Counted from the stretch's first letter, positions 44,264-54,040 are shown. The stretch is DNA of 64,000 bases from Pseudomonadota bacterium (GCA_020161575.1 JAIUNR010000001.1:583798-647797); one strand, 5' to 3'. Made by a program: numbers and translations. Notes: generated by a model from the letters alone, not told the origin.

Positions 44264-44701
44264 TCAGGCGGCGGACAGATCAAGAAGCGCGCGAAGCGCC
44301 AGCGAATAGCTGTTTGCGCCGAAACCCGCAATAACGCCGATCGAAACCGCCGCGATCATCGAGTGATGGCGGAATTCCTCACGAGCATGGACATTGGAAA
44401 GATGCACCTCGATCACGCGGGCGCCCGCGCCCTTGATGGCGTCGCGCAAGGCGATGGAGGTGTGGGTATAGGCGCCGGCATTGAGGATGACATCCGCGCC
44501 CGAGAGCCCGGCCTCCTGCACGAAGCTGACAAGCTCGCCCTCGATATTGCTCTGCCGGAAGGTGAGCGAAACACCGGATTTCGCGGCGATTTCGCGCAGG
44601 TCAGCCTCAATATCGGCAAGGGTTTTCGCGCCATAGATCCCCGGCTCCCGCCTGCCGAGCAGGTTGAGATTGGGTCCGTTGAGGACATGGATCTGACGCA
44701 T
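44264..44701 (-). CDS. aroQ: 3-Dehydroquinate dehydratase, type II
   Basis: 145 residues. The active-site elements are IHVLNGPNLNLLGRREPGIY with the catalytic Arg/Tyr loop, NAGAYTHTSIALRDAI, and EVHLSNVHAREEFRHHS with the catalytic His. It dehydrates 3-dehydroquinate in the shikimate pathway as a dodecamer. It lies between the DsbA-like gene and accB on the same strand. Confidence 0.95.
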   Translation of the reverse strand: MRQIHVLNGPNLNLLGRREPGIYGAKTLADIEADLREIAAKSGVSLTFRQSNIEGELVSFVQEAGLSGADVILNAGAYTHTSIALRDAIKGAGARVIEVHLSNVHAREEFRHHSMIAAVSIGVIAGFGANSYSLALRALLDLSAA

Positions 44702-44840
44702 GACGGGCTCTCCCCTCCCGGAACACGCGGAAGGCAAGCCGCCCGCGCGCCGATCTCTAGCCCATTTTGGCGGAAGGGGGAACCTTGGACGGCGGGAATT
44801 CCGCTACGCCGCCTTACAGCCGATGCGGCTGTTGAAAACC

Positions 44841-45605
44841 TCAGCAAACGGCCTTCTGGCATTTGCGCCAGGCGGCGATGCGCGTCTGGAGCGCCTCGAT
44901 GCCGCGCGCGCCGATCACGAGATCCTCGGCGACGACATAGCTCGGTGTGCCGCTGATGCCGAGCGCTTCGGCCAGAAGCTTTGATTCCTCAAGCGCTTCG
45001 CCGATCTTGGGCGAAGCCATGCCCGCTTCGAGCTTCTTCATGTCCGCGCCCATCGATTTGGCGAGCGCGAGCGCCTGCTCCTTGCCGATGGCGCCGCGCG
45101 TATTCATCAGATCGGCGTGGAACTTCCACAGCTTGTCCTTGTCGAACTGCTCGCGCAGGGCCAGCGCCACCACGGAAGCATCCCGCGAGCCGGGGGAGAG
45201 GATCGGGAATTCCTTGAGGACGACGCGGACATTCTTGTCGGTGTCGAGGATCTTCTGGACATCGGCGAGGCCGCGTTTGCAGAAGCCGCAATTGAAATCG
45301 AAGAACTCGACCAGCGTGACATCGCCATTGGGGTTGCCCACCACTGTATGATGTTCCGAAGCGTAGAGCGGGCTCTTCGGATCGGCGGTGATGCGCTTGA
45401 CGGCCTTGAGCTCCTCCTCCTTCTGGCGGCGCTCCAGCTCAACCATCGCCTCCTGGATGATCTCGGGATTCTTGAGCAGGTATTCCTTGACGATGGCCTC
45501 GATGGCCGCCTTGTCCGGCGGGGTTTGGGCCTGGAGTGCGCTGCCGGAGGCCGCGAGGGCGAGGGTCGCGGCCAATGCGCCCGTTGCGGCAAATTTGCGG
45601 AGCAT
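44841..45605 (-). CDS. DsbA-family thiol:disulfide oxidoreductase (ScsC/Com1-like)
   Basis: 254 residues. Signal peptide at 1-26. An N-terminal helical extension (IEAIVKEYLLKNPEIIQEAM) typical of trimeric or dimeric ScsC-type proteins is followed by a thioredoxin fold. The active site is EFFDFNCGFCKRG (CGFC), and the cis-Pro loop is ALGISGTPSYVVAEDLVIGA. It acts in the periplasm as an isomerase or oxidase. The ATG at 45605 gives the signal peptide directly; the frame is open far upstream but overlaps the protease gene. Confidence 0.93.
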   Translation of the reverse strand: MLRKFAATGALAATLALAASGSALQAQTPPDKAAIEAIVKEYLLKNPEIIQEAMVELERRQKEEELKAVKRITADPKSPLYASEHHTVVGNPNGDVTLVEFFDFNCGFCKRGLADVQKILDTDKNVRVVLKEFPILSPGSRDASVVALALREQFDKDKLWKFHADLMNTRGAIGKEQALALAKSMGADMKKLEAGMASPKIGEALEESKLLAEALGISGTPSYVVAEDLVIGARGIEALQTRIAAWRKCQKAVC

Positions 45606-45684
45606 GGAAGTGTCCTTGTTTCGATGTGCTGGCAGTTGGTTTGTTTTTTTCCTTATCCTTGCGGAAAAGGTTGGTTCTAGGGGG

Positions 45685-47055
45685 TCACTGGTTCTTTTCG
45701 GGCTTTGCCTCGGCGATGTCCTTGGCGGCCAGATAGGCGGGTGAGTTGGGCGGCAGCAGCGGCAGGGCACGGCGCGCGAAGCGCTGGGCATCCTGGAACT
45801 GCCCCTCGATAAGCGCGCCGCGCGCGGCCGCAAGTGCGGCGTTTCCCTCGTCTCCCCGGCGCGCATAGGCTTGTCCGAGATAGCGGAAACCCTCGTAATT
45901 GTCGGGGTCCCGGCTTGTGGCGTTGGAGAGTTCGCGGATCGCCTCCGCGACGGATTGCGGCGTCTCCTGCGCGACGAGCGCATGGCCGAGCATGGTGCGG
46001 ATGAGCGGCTGGTTCGGGGCCAGCGCGACAGCCTTGCGCAAGGGCGCGACCGCCGCGCCGGCCTGCCCGGCCTCAAGCAGGGCCTGCCCCTTCAATTCCC
46101 AGAAATACGGGTTTGCGGGTTGTTCCCGGATCAGGGCGTCGATCGCCTTGAGCGCCTGATCGGGTTTTCCGAAACGATAATCGGAGATGGCGCGCGCATA
46201 GCGGGCGGGAAGCGTGGTGTTGTAGGCGGGATAACGCCGTGCGGTTTCGGTGGCAGGCGCGGTAAAGGCGAAGAGCTTCGCGCGGATCATGTCGTGCTTC
46301 AATTGAAGCACGGGAGAATCCTTCTTCTCGAAATGCGCGCTTTTCGGCGCGCTCTCCCGCAAGGAAGCCACGCGATCCTGCGGCATCGGGTGGCTTTGCA
46401 GGTATTTGTCCATCCGCGAGGCGGAAAACAGCGATTCGTTCGCCATGCGCTCGAAGGTTTCGAGCATGCCTTTCCCGGATTGGCCCGTTTTTTCGAGATA
46501 GGCGAGCCCGGCCTTGTCCGCGGCCTGCTCCTCGGTGCGCTGGTAGGCGAGCAGGGTCCGGCGCGCCATTTCCGGCCCGGCGAAGATCGCGCCCATCATC
46601 CCCTCGGAATTGGCGCCGACCTGTCTCGATTGCGCCGATCCGATCACGGCAGCCGCGCCGAGGATCGAGCCGATCACCGCGATCGCGGTGGCCTTGTCCA
46701 CCTCGCTGCGCAGCCGCGCGAGATGCCCGCCTGCAATATGGCCCGTTTCATGCGCCAGGACACCGATGATCTGGTTCGGTGTTGTCGAATCCATGATCGC
46801 GCCGATATTGACGAAGACGCGCTTGCCATCCGCGACGAAAGCGTTGAACGAGCGGTCATTCACGAGAACGACCCGTATGAAACCTTTGCGCAGGCCGGCG
46901 GCCCCCAGCAGCGGATCAAGGTAATCGCGCATCACCTGTTCGATCTCGGCGTCGCGGATGAAGCTGATCTGGCGCTTCTGCTGCGCTGCGGCGGGCGGCA
47001 CGCCATTGCCGATGATGGCGATGACGCTGGCCAAGGCAACCAGCGAGCGGGTCAT
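45685..47055 (-). CDS. Periplasmic M48 metalloprotease with TPR repeats (BepA-like)
   Basis: 456 residues. Signal peptide at about 1-25. The zinc motif HETGH is at residues 102-106 (IIGVLAHETGHIAGGHLARL), with the third ligand region RRTLLAYQRTEEQAADKAGL. The C-terminal half has TPR units (RYARAISDYRFGKPDQALKA, then [20 protein letters not shown]). Relatives such as BepA/YfgC assemble or degrade outer-membrane proteins, including LptD. It precedes the DsbA-like gene by 79 bp, and disulfide-dependent envelope quality control would link the two. Confidence 0.93.
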   Translation of the reverse strand: MTRSLVALASVIAIIGNGVPPAAAQQKRQISFIRDAEIEQVMRDYLDPLLGAAGLRKGFIRVVLVNDRSFNAFVADGKRVFVNIGAIMDSTTPNQIIGVLAHETGHIAGGHLARLRSEVDKATAIAVIGSILGAAAVIGSAQSRQVGANSEGMMGAIFAGPEMARRTLLAYQRTEEQAADKAGLAYLEKTGQSGKGMLETFERMANESLFSASRMDKYLQSHPMPQDRVASLRESAPKSAHFEKKDSPVLQLKHDMIRAKLFAFTAPATETARRYPAYNTTLPARYARAISDYRFGKPDQALKAIDALIREQPANPYFWELKGQALLEAGQAGAAVAPLRKAVALAPNQPLIRTMLGHALVAQETPQSVAEAIRELSNATSRDPDNYEGFRYLGQAYARRGDEGNAALAAARGALIEGQFQDAQRFARRALPLLPPNSPAYLAAKDIAEAKPEKNQ

Positions 47056-47246
47056 TCGCGCGCGAAGCAGGGCAACGGCAGAGGGCAACGGGGCATCTCC
47101 CGGATGTGATGAACCGGCATAGGCAAGCGTGCCTTTGTGGTCAATCGAGGGCAAGGCCCATCGCGGCGTTGTGATCGCCTTCCGGCAGGTTGCCTCGCCG
47201 GGCGTGTTTGAATAGCGTGGTTCGGTTTTCTGGGGAGAAGCGATCA

Positions 47247-48440
47247 ATGAAACGCCCAGCCACTACTAATCCTGCGATAGTCGGCTTTGCCTTCACCGTT
47301 TTTTTCCTGACCTTCGGCGGCAACGCGCTTTTCGCCCAAGCGCCCCGCGCGACGAAGACCGCGCCCGCCTGCTCCTGCGAGAATATCGCCGCGCTGCAGC
47401 AGGAGCTGGCCGTCGCGCTCGCTTTGATGGACAAGCATGCGGCCAAGGCGCGGGAGCTGCGGGAGCGATATGGCGCATCCCCCAAGGGAGACGAGCTGGC
47501 GGAGGCGAGGCGGAACTATGCGCGTTTCGAAAACCCTCCCGCCGCCGGCGAGAAACCGGCGCCCGGCAGCGCCCGGGACGGTCTTCCGCCCGCGCCGGAG
47601 AACAGCCCTGCACAGGTGGCATTCGTGCCGCGTGGGCAGAAGCTTTTCGAAGCCCATGCGCGGGATAATCGCAACAATCCCGATTCCCTCGCGGGCATTC
47701 CCGAGGGCGTGAAATACACGCCTGTCGGTCAGCCGGTGCCGGATACGGAGCAACGCAAGGCAATTGAAGATAAGTTCCGCAAAGCCGGCAAGGATCTGTG
47801 CGATCATGCCGACGAGGCGGCGACACGTGCCGCAATGGCGAGCGGCGGGGCCTGCATCGGCATTACCCGTAGCCTTGCGACGCATGAAGCAAGCCATCAG
47901 CAGACCTGCCGCGCCATGGGGTATTATGCGTTCATGGATCGACATCCCGCCCAGTTGGCGGATGATGAGGTGCGCGCTTACAAGGCACAGGTCGATGCGC
48001 TCGCCAACGAGATACGGCGTATCCTCTCCAAGAAGAATGTGAAGATCATTTCGGGTACGCCTGGGGCAGATCCGGCTAGCCTCGCCAAGCTCCAGATTCG
48101 CTGCGCCCTTGCGATCAATGTCAGCGGAAAGATCGACGACCTGAAGCTGTTCGGGGATGTCTGCGATACTGCCGAGGCGTTCACAATCAAGACCGCGCCG
48201 AACGCGAATTTCCGTCTGACGCCTTCTTCGGAAAAAGGAGGGGCCTATGCCTATTCCGGGCAGGCCGGGGGTGCGCATTTCCATGGCAGCGGTGGCTACA
48301 CGATCGAGCTTGACGGAGATGCCGGCACGCTCACGCTGGACGGTGCTGGAAGATGGAACGTCACGCATCCTCTCGGCCGCAGCTCCAAGGGCGGGCCGGA
48401 GAAGCTCCGGGTCAACAAGCTCAGGGACGGCTGCGCCTGA
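47247..48440 (+). CDS. Secreted protein with an HExxH zincin-like site, family unknown
   Basis: 397 residues from the ATG at 47247, preceded by GGGGAGAAG. Signal peptide at about 1-31. Two early Cys (ACSCENIAALQQE) start a coiled segment. The central part has RSLATHEASHQQTCRAMGYY, where His213-Glu-x-x-His217 matches a zinc protease site, and Glu241 in DDEVRAYKAQVDAL is a plausible third ligand. The C-terminal 90 residues look beta-rich. I know no named family with this layout. It is divergent from the M48 protease gene with a 190-bp shared promoter region. Confidence 0.75.
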   Translation: MKRPATTNPAIVGFAFTVFFLTFGGNALFAQAPRATKTAPACSCENIAALQQELAVALALMDKHAAKARELRERYGASPKGDELAEARRNYARFENPPAAGEKPAPGSARDGLPPAPENSPAQVAFVPRGQKLFEAHARDNRNNPDSLAGIPEGVKYTPVGQPVPDTEQRKAIEDKFRKAGKDLCDHADEAATRAAMASGGACIGITRSLATHEASHQQTCRAMGYYAFMDRHPAQLADDEVRAYKAQVDALANEIRRILSKKNVKIISGTPGADPASLAKLQIRCALAINVSGKIDDLKLFGDVCDTAEAFTIKTAPNANFRLTPSSEKGGAYAYSGQAGGAHFHGSGGYTIELDGDAGTLTLDGAGRWNVTHPLGRSSKGGPEKLRVNKLRDGCA

Positions 48441-48497
48441 CGGCTCCGTTCTGCCGGGCGGTTGCCGCGCGGTGCGATTGTTTCTATAGGCTGCGGC

Positions 48498-49667
48498 ATG
48501 AATAAGCCTTCTCCTTCCCGCCGCTCCGGGATTTCCGCCTTTCTCGTCATGGATGTCCTCGCGGAGGCAAAGGCGCTGGGGCGCAAGGCCGTCGAAACCG
48601 GCGGGCCGGGTATCATCCATCTCGAAATCGGCGAGCCGGGTACCCCCGCGCCGCGCCCGGTGCGCGAAGCCGCGATTCGTGCGCTTGAATCCGGGCGCAT
48701 CGCCTATACCGAGGCGCTTGGCCTGCCCGCCCTGCGCGAGGCGATTTCAGGCCATTACAAGGCTCACTATGGGCTCGATGTCGCGGCGAGCCGTATTGTT
48801 GTGACGACTGGCTCGTCTGGTGGTTTCATTCTTGCCTTTCTTGCGATGCTTGATCATGGCGCGCGGATCGGCATTCCCTCGCCCGGCTATCCCGCCTATC
48901 GCAACATCCTCCAGGCGCTCGGCATCGAGGCGGTGGAAATCGCTACGGGCCCGGAGACGCGCTACGCGATGAGCGCGGCGGCCATCGAGGCGGCGCATGC
49001 CGCCAAACCGCTCGATGCGGTGTTGATGATGAGCCCCGCCAACCCGACCGGCGTTCTGACCGCGCCCGTCGGTGTCAAAGCCATTGCCGAGACCTGCGCC
49101 AGACTGGGCCTTTGGCTGGTCTCCGACGAAATCTATCACGGTCTGACCTATGAGGGGGAGGAAGCCAGCGCGCTGGCTTTTTCGGACGATGCGGTGATCG
49201 TCAATTCCTTCTCGAAATACTTTTCCATGACCGGCTGGCGGGTCGGCTGGCTGGTGGTGCCGGAACGGCTGGTGCGTCCCATCGAGCGTCTCGCGCAGAA
49301 TCTCGCGATTTGCGTACCCTATCTCAGCCAGATCGCGGCCGTCTCCGCCTTTGACGCCTATGACGAAGCGGAGGCGACCAAGGCGATCTATGCGCGGAAC
49401 CGCGCCGTTCTCCACGAGTGCCTGCCAGCGCTTGGTCTTCCGCCGCTGCCGATGGATGGCGCCTTCTACGCCTATTGCGACATCTCGCGTCATTCCAATG
49501 ATTCACTCGCCTTCGCGAAGAAGGCGTTGCACGAGGCCGGTATCGCCATAACCCCAGGTCTTGATTTCGATCGCAGCGAAGGCAACCGCTTTGTGCGCTT
49601 CTCCTATGCTGGCAACGAGTCCGATGTGGTGGAAGCGATGAAGCGGCTGAAGGCCTGGCTGGGGTGA
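48498..49667 (+). CDS. PLP-dependent aminotransferase, class I/II
   Basis: 389 residues, fold type I. MMSPANPTGVLTAPV and LVSDEIYHGLTYEGEE bind the cofactor, and the Schiff-base lysine is in VNSFSKYFSMTGWRVGWLV. The C-terminal part has FVRFSYAGNESDV with the substrate-carboxylate Arg. It resembles aspartate/alanine aminotransferases, but the substrate cannot be assigned. It starts 58 bp after the secreted HExxH gene in the same direction. Confidence 0.9.
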   Translation: MNKPSPSRRSGISAFLVMDVLAEAKALGRKAVETGGPGIIHLEIGEPGTPAPRPVREAAIRALESGRIAYTEALGLPALREAISGHYKAHYGLDVAASRIVVTTGSSGGFILAFLAMLDHGARIGIPSPGYPAYRNILQALGIEAVEIATGPETRYAMSAAAIEAAHAAKPLDAVLMMSPANPTGVLTAPVGVKAIAETCARLGLWLVSDEIYHGLTYEGEEASALAFSDDAVIVNSFSKYFSMTGWRVGWLVVPERLVRPIERLAQNLAICVPYLSQIAAVSAFDAYDEAEATKAIYARNRAVLHECLPALGLPPLPMDGAFYAYCDISRHSNDSLAFAKKALHEAGIAITPGLDFDRSEGNRFVRFSYAGNESDVVEAMKRLKAWLG

Positions 49668-49806
49668 GGGCGCCCGCCATTGTGAGAAGCGAAGCGACGA
49701 AGCGGGTTATCGCGATTATGCGATAAGTTGATTGCGCATCTGGATGCTAAACATCCTGCACGCGATGACAGCAAGCTGTTGCGAATCCCAACGAGAAAGG
49801 CCCTCC

Positions 49807-50031
49807 ATGCCCATCTCCATCTCTCTCATGCTCGCGATCCTCACCGTGCTCCGGCTGCTTTCCTTCGCGATCGCGGCGCTATTCGGGATGCTGGCGATCC
49901 GCGCCCAGTTTGATGCCGCCATCGTGATGCCGTGGTGGCAGGCAATCCTCGGCGCTTTCGCTTTTCTGCTCACGGGGCTGGCCGCGGGCGCCTTGAGGAG
50001 CGCGCTCGCGCGCAGGGCGATGCGGGAATAA
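49807..50031 (+). CDS. Small membrane protein, 74 aa, two transmembrane segments
   Basis: From the ATG at 49807 the peptide has a hydrophobic segment at about 5-27 (LMLAILTVLRLLSFAIAAL) and a second at about 46-64 (AILGAFAFLLTGLAAGALR), with a basic C-terminus. I recognise no family. Upstream GAGAAAGG is a weak ribosome-binding site. It lies 66 bp before gatB, so it could be cotranscribed with it. Confidence 0.65.
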   Translation: MPISISLMLAILTVLRLLSFAIAALFGMLAIRAQFDAAIVMPWWQAILGAFAFLLTGLAAGALRSALARRAMRE

Positions 50032-50097
50032 CTTGACGCCCGGCGCTGGCCCCGCGAAAAGCGAAGTTCGTCAAGGACTCACCCGCGAAGGCCCGCC

Positions 50098-51582
50098 ATG
50101 TCTCTCGATATCCGTTCCGCTCCCTCGAAATACTGGATCAAGGGCGCGAAAAGCGATTGGGAAATCATCATCGGCATGGAAATCCATGCGCAGGTGAACT
50201 CAAGGGCCAAGCTCTTCTCGGGCGCCTCGACCGAATTCGGCGGCGAGCCCAACGCGCATGTCTCCTTCGTCGATGCCGCGATGCCGGGCATGCTGCCGGT
50301 GATCAACAAGGAATGCGTGGCGCAGGCGGTGCGCACCGGCCTCGGCCTCAAGGCGAAGATCAACAAGACCTCGCGTTTCGACCGCAAGAACTATTTCTAC
50401 CCCGATCTGCCGCAGGGCTACCAGATCAGCCAGTTCGCGCATCCCATTGTCGGTGAGGGCGAGGTTCTGGTCGATGTACCGGGCGAGGCGGAGCCGATCA
50501 CCGTTCGGATCGAGCGTCTTCATCTCGAACAGGATGCCGGCAAGTCGATCCACGATCAGGATCCCAACAATTCCTTCGTTGACCTCAACCGCGCCGGCGT
50601 GGCGCTGATGGAGATCGTCTCGAAGCCCGATCTGCGCTCGGCCGAGGAGGCGCAGGCCTATGTGACCAAGCTGCGCACCATCCTGCGCTATCTCGGCACC
50701 TGCGACGGCGACATGGAGAAGGGGAATCTCCGCGCTGACGTCAATGTCTCGGTGCGCGAACCCGGAAAACCTTTCGGCACACGCTGCGAGATCAAGAACG
50801 TCAACTCGATCCGCTTCATCGGTCAGGCGATCGAGGTCGAGGCCCGCCGCCAGATCGGTATTCTGGAAGATGGCGGCACGATCGATCAGGAAACGCGGCT
50901 CTACGATCCCTCGAAGCGCGAGACGCGCTCTATGCGCTCGAAGGAAGAGGCGCATGATTACCGCTATTTCCCCGATCCCGATCTTCTCCCGCTCGTGCTG
51001 CCGGAAGGGTTTGTCGAAAACCTGACCGCCGATCTCCCGGAATTGCCGGACGAGAAGAAGGCGCGCTTCATGCGCGATTATGGCCTGACGGCGTATGATT
51101 CCTCCGTCCTCGCGATGGAGCGCGAGAGCGCTGATTTCTTCGAGGCCGTGGCGAAGGGGCGCGATGGCAAGATCGCCGCGAACTGGGTGATCAACGAGCT
51201 GTTCGGCCGCCTCAACAAGGAAGGGAAGGGCATTTCCGACAGCCCCGTCTCGGCCGGCCAGCTCGGCGGCATCATCGATTTGATCGCCGCCGGCACGATT
51301 TCCGGCAAGATCGCGAAGGATCTGTTCGAGATCGTCTTCACCGAGGGCGGCGAACCGGCGGATATCGTCGAGAAGCGCGGCATGAAGCAGGTCACGGATA
51401 CCGGCGCGATCGAGAAAGTGGTCGACGAGATCATCGCCGCCAACCCGGACAAGGTGGAGCAGGCGCGCGAAAAGCCGACGCTTCTCGGCTGGTTCGTGGG
51501 GCAGGTGATGAAATCCTCCGGCGGCAAGGCCAATCCCGGCGCTGTGAACGAGCTGCTCAAGAAGAAATTGGGGATCGAGTGA
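50098..51582 (+). CDS. gatB: Aspartyl/glutamyl-tRNA amidotransferase subunit B
   Basis: 494 residues. The core begins [20 protein letters not shown] and continues [32 protein letters not shown] and [20 protein letters not shown], all GatB signatures. The C-terminal YqeY-like helical domain ([20 protein letters not shown]) recognises the tRNA elbow. With GatA and GatC it converts misacylated Glu-tRNA-Gln or Asp-tRNA-Asn. Neither gatA nor gatC is in the window. A GNAT gene overlaps the stop by 4 bp. Confidence 0.97.
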   Translation: MSLDIRSAPSKYWIKGAKSDWEIIIGMEIHAQVNSRAKLFSGASTEFGGEPNAHVSFVDAAMPGMLPVINKECVAQAVRTGLGLKAKINKTSRFDRKNYFYPDLPQGYQISQFAHPIVGEGEVLVDVPGEAEPITVRIERLHLEQDAGKSIHDQDPNNSFVDLNRAGVALMEIVSKPDLRSAEEAQAYVTKLRTILRYLGTCDGDMEKGNLRADVNVSVREPGKPFGTRCEIKNVNSIRFIGQAIEVEARRQIGILEDGGTIDQETRLYDPSKRETRSMRSKEEAHDYRYFPDPDLLPLVLPEGFVENLTADLPELPDEKKARFMRDYGLTAYDSSVLAMERESADFFEAVAKGRDGKIAANWVINELFGRLNKEGKGISDSPVSAGQLGGIIDLIAAGTISGKIAKDLFEIVFTEGGEPADIVEKRGMKQVTDTGAIEKVVDEIIAANPDKVEQAREKPTLLGWFVGQVMKSSGGKANPGAVNELLKKKLGIE

Positions 51583-52097
51583 GCCTCCCCCTCCGCCCCG
51601 CCCGCGACAGCGACGCACAGGATCTCTTCGGCCTGATCACGCTATGCTTTGCCGAATATCCCGGCTGTTTCACCGATCCGCATGCCGACCTACCTGATCT
51701 CGTCAAGCCCGGCCATTGGAAGGAGCGGCGCGGCAAAGATGGCACGCTGCTCGGCGGCGAATTCCTCGTGCTCGAGGATGAGACGGGCCGCATCTGTGCC
51801 TGTGTCGCGGTGGATTATCCGGCGAGGGATGAAGCGATGGGCAGGCCCGTCGCCGAATTGCACCGCCTCTATGTCCGCCCGGATTGCCGGCGTCGAGGCA
51901 TCGCGGAGGCGCTGACGGCGCGGGTCGAAGGGATCGCGCGCGAGGCGGGGGCGATCAAGCTCGTCCTGTGGTCTGACACGCGCTTCGAAGGCGCGCACCG
52001 GCTTTATCGCCGGCTGGGATACACGCAAGGCGCCGAAACACGCCCGCTCGGGGACATCTCCAATTCGATCGAATATTATTTCGAGAAGGCGCTGTAG
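51579..52097 (+). CDS. GNAT-family N-acetyltransferase
   Basis: 172 residues starting at a GTG that overlaps the gatB stop (GTGA), so translation is probably coupled. Motif A is [20 protein letters not shown] near residues 90-109 and motif B is [14 protein letters not shown]. Substrate unknown. Its end forms part of a bidirectional hairpin (52083-52108). Confidence 0.88.
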   Translation: MSLPLRPARDSDAQDLFGLITLCFAEYPGCFTDPHADLPDLVKPGHWKERRGKDGTLLGGEFLVLEDETGRICACVAVDYPARDEAMGRPVAELHRLYVRPDCRRRGIAEALTARVEGIAREAGAIKLVLWSDTRFEGAHRLYRRLGYTQGAETRPLGDISNSIEYYFEKAL

Positions 52098-52108
52098 GGC
52101 GCCTTCTC
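52083..52108. terminator. Hairpin at convergent gene ends
   Basis: GAGAAGGCGC (52083-52092) and GCGCCTTCTC (52099-52108) form a 10-bp perfect stem spanning the stop codon of the GNAT gene. A T-rich stretch (CTTTTATTTG) follows 19 bp later. It may terminate both this gene and the convergent phosphatase gene. Confidence 0.55.
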
Positions 52109-52121
52109 CGGTCTTCGGCTT

Positions 52122-52739
52122 TTATTTGCCTGCGAGGAAGGTCTGCCATTTGCCGATCTTCACCTCGGCCACCACCTCGAAGCCACCCTTGCCATCCGGT
52201 TTCACGATCACCGCATCGCCCTGCGCCTTGAGTTCGGGCCCCCCGACGGCGGGCATGTTGTCGTCATGCGCCATGATCACCGTATTGGTGCCGGGGGCGG
52301 GCGCGGCAGCGAGCAGGGGCTTGAGCGCTTTCGCCATATCCGCCTTCTGGGCGTCGGAATAATCCTTGGATGGCGGCAGCTTCAGCCCGTCGACAACCTC
52401 GTAATTGCGGAACGCCACGGCGGCGGATTGCCAGGCGCGGCAGAACGGGCTTGAAAACACCTTCCCGACAGGGATGGCGTTCTGCTCGAAGAACAGGCCG
52501 ACCTTCTGCGCATCCATCAAGCCCTTGGCATTGAGATTGCGCTGCGTCGCGCATTTGGCGACATCCGCCTTGACCTGATCAGGCGTATCCTTCCCCGTTT
52601 CGAAATGCCGGAAATAGACGATGTAGCCGCCCTTCTTCAGCTCTGCGGCACTGATTTTCTGGCTGACGGGAGAAGCGGAAAAAGCAGGAAGTGCAAGGGC
52701 CAGAAGGGTGGCTGAGGCAACAAGGCGCAAACCGATCAT
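52122..52739 (-). CDS. Secreted histidine phosphatase family protein
   Basis: 205 residues from the ATG at 52739, preceded by GGAGA six bases away. Signal peptide at about 1-22. The catalytic Arg-His is in YIVYFRHFETGKD, an RHxxT variant of the usual RHG motif. FSSPFCRAWQSA and the second histidine in VIMAHDDNMPAVGG complete the site. Likely a periplasmic phosphomonoesterase with unknown substrate. A short dyad (52834-52848) lies about 95 bp upstream in an AT-rich stretch. Confidence 0.83.
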   Translation of the reverse strand: MIGLRLVASATLLALALPAFSASPVSQKISAAELKKGGYIVYFRHFETGKDTPDQVKADVAKCATQRNLNAKGLMDAQKVGLFFEQNAIPVGKVFSSPFCRAWQSAAVAFRNYEVVDGLKLPPSKDYSDAQKADMAKALKPLLAAAPAPGTNTVIMAHDDNMPAVGGPELKAQGDAVIVKPDGKGGFEVVAEVKIGKWQTFLAGK

Positions 52740-52833
52740 CACAATCTCCATGAGTTGAGCCGGTGAAATGAACGGGGAGCCTCTAGTCGCGAAGATGGAG
52801 CAAATCAATAAAAAAGATAAAAATATCAATATG

Positions 52834-52848
52834 TTAGAATTTTTCTAA
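52834..52848. promoter_or_regulatory. Small AT-rich dyad upstream of the histidine phosphatase
   Basis: TTAGAA-TTT-TTCTAA, an exact 6+3+6 inverted repeat in the AT-rich region between the divergent phosphatase and small secreted protein genes. Possible operator; no binding protein can be named. Confidence 0.3.
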
Positions 52849-52992
52849 TTCGCATTTCCTGCATCGTGCATCTGTAGCGCCTTGCGGGGCGCGCCAATTT
52901 CTGTTCAGCTTCGGGACAGGTTTGGGGGGATAGGTTCCACCCCGGTTTTTGCATCGGAAAGGTTTTATTCCTTCCGGGCGCAAGACAGGAGA

Positions 52993-53307
52993 ATGATCAT
53001 GATGATGAAACTTGGGTTCAAGAAATCCGCGACGCTTGCCGCAGCGGCTTTCGCGCTGACATTCGCCGCCATGCCGGTCGAGCAGGCCGAGGCACGTTAT
53101 GGACGCAAGGGCGCGCTTGCCGCCGGGCTGATCGGCGGCGCGCTGATCGGCGGTGCATTGCTGGCGCCGCGCGCTTATGGCGCGCCGGTTTATTACGGTC
53201 CGGGCCCGACCTATGTCGACGAGCCCTATTGCTACCGCGTCCGCGAGCGCGTCTGGGACGATTATCGTGGTCGCTGGGTGCGTGTGACGCGCCGCGTCTG
53301 CGAATAA
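52993..53307 (+). CDS. Small secreted glycine-zipper protein
   Basis: 104 residues from the ATG at 52993 after ACAGGAGA. Signal peptide at about 1-32 with AMPVEQAEA at the cleavage region. A glycine-zipper-like segment (ALAAGLIGGALIGGALLAPR) follows, then a tail with two Cys (PYCYRVRERVWDDYRGRW, ending VTRRVCE). This type is common in rhizobial envelopes; function unknown. An intrinsic terminator follows. Confidence 0.8.
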   Translation: MIMMMKLGFKKSATLAAAAFALTFAAMPVEQAEARYGRKGALAAGLIGGALIGGALLAPRAYGAPVYYGPGPTYVDEPYCYRVRERVWDDYRGRWVRVTRRVCE

Positions 53308-53334
53308 GCGCTCCCCGGAACGCCAGCAAATTAC

Positions 53335-53363
53335 AAACCCCGCCGGAAACGGCGGGGTTTTTG
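53335..53363 (+). terminator. Intrinsic terminator after the glycine-zipper gene
   Basis: AAACCCCGCCG, a GAAA loop and CGGCGGGGTTT form an 11-bp stem followed by TTGTTT. It begins 28 bp after the stop. Confidence 0.9.
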
Positions 53364-53392
53364 TTTGGCAAGAAGCTTCAGAACACGAAGCT

Positions 53393-53947
53393 TCAGAACA
53401 TGGCCTTCACACCGGCATAGGCCTGCTGGAACCATGTGGAGGAAACCAGCAGATGCCCCGGCGCGAAGAAAACGCAGATCCAGCCGAAGGCGCCGACGAA
53501 ATTGGCCAGCATGAAGGGAGCGGGCGGCATGCGCGAAATGCCGGAGACAATCGGAATGAGCACCCGGATCGGTCCGCCGAAATGGCCGATCGCCACGCCC
53601 CATATGCCCCAGCGGCGCGAGAAGGCCGCGGCTTTGGCGATCGTGTCCTGAAAATTGCGAAATGGCCAATAGGTCAGCAACCGTCCTTCCAGCGCCGCGC
53701 TGAGAATGTACATCAGCGAGAAGCCGAGCGAGGCACCAAGTCCGCCGGCGATCAGCGAGGGTATCAGCGGCACGCCGGCGGCGGCCATCAGGCCGCCGAT
53801 CGCGAAGAGCAGGAAGGTCGATGGGATGAAGACCGAGACGACGACGATCGTCTCTCCCAACGCCAGCAGGAAGATGACCAGCGGCGCATAGGCGCGATGC
53901 GCCTCGACGAAGGCGATGATTTTCTGAGGTTCGATCTCGGGAAGCAT
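53393..53947 (-). CDS. DedA-family membrane protein
   Basis: 184 residues with 4-5 hydrophobic segments. It shows the DedA/VTT pattern: FLLALGETIVVVSVFIPSTF near residue 26, GGLGASLGFSLMYILSAALE and the Arg-containing motif GHFGGPIRVLIPIVSGISRM near residues 121-140. The family includes undecaprenyl-phosphate and lipid flippases driven by ion gradients. Divergent from the GNAT gene at 54041. Confidence 0.88.
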   Translation of the reverse strand: MLPEIEPQKIIAFVEAHRAYAPLVIFLLALGETIVVVSVFIPSTFLLFAIGGLMAAAGVPLIPSLIAGGLGASLGFSLMYILSAALEGRLLTYWPFRNFQDTIAKAAAFSRRWGIWGVAIGHFGGPIRVLIPIVSGISRMPPAPFMLANFVGAFGWICVFFAPGHLLVSSTWFQQAYAGVKAMF

Positions 53948-54040
53948 GCGGCGATCTTAAGGTCCTGCATCGAGAAAACCGGTTGTGCGGGGCGCATTCC
54001 GGTCGATAAATCCCCCATATCGTTTTCGCTTGAGGAAATC

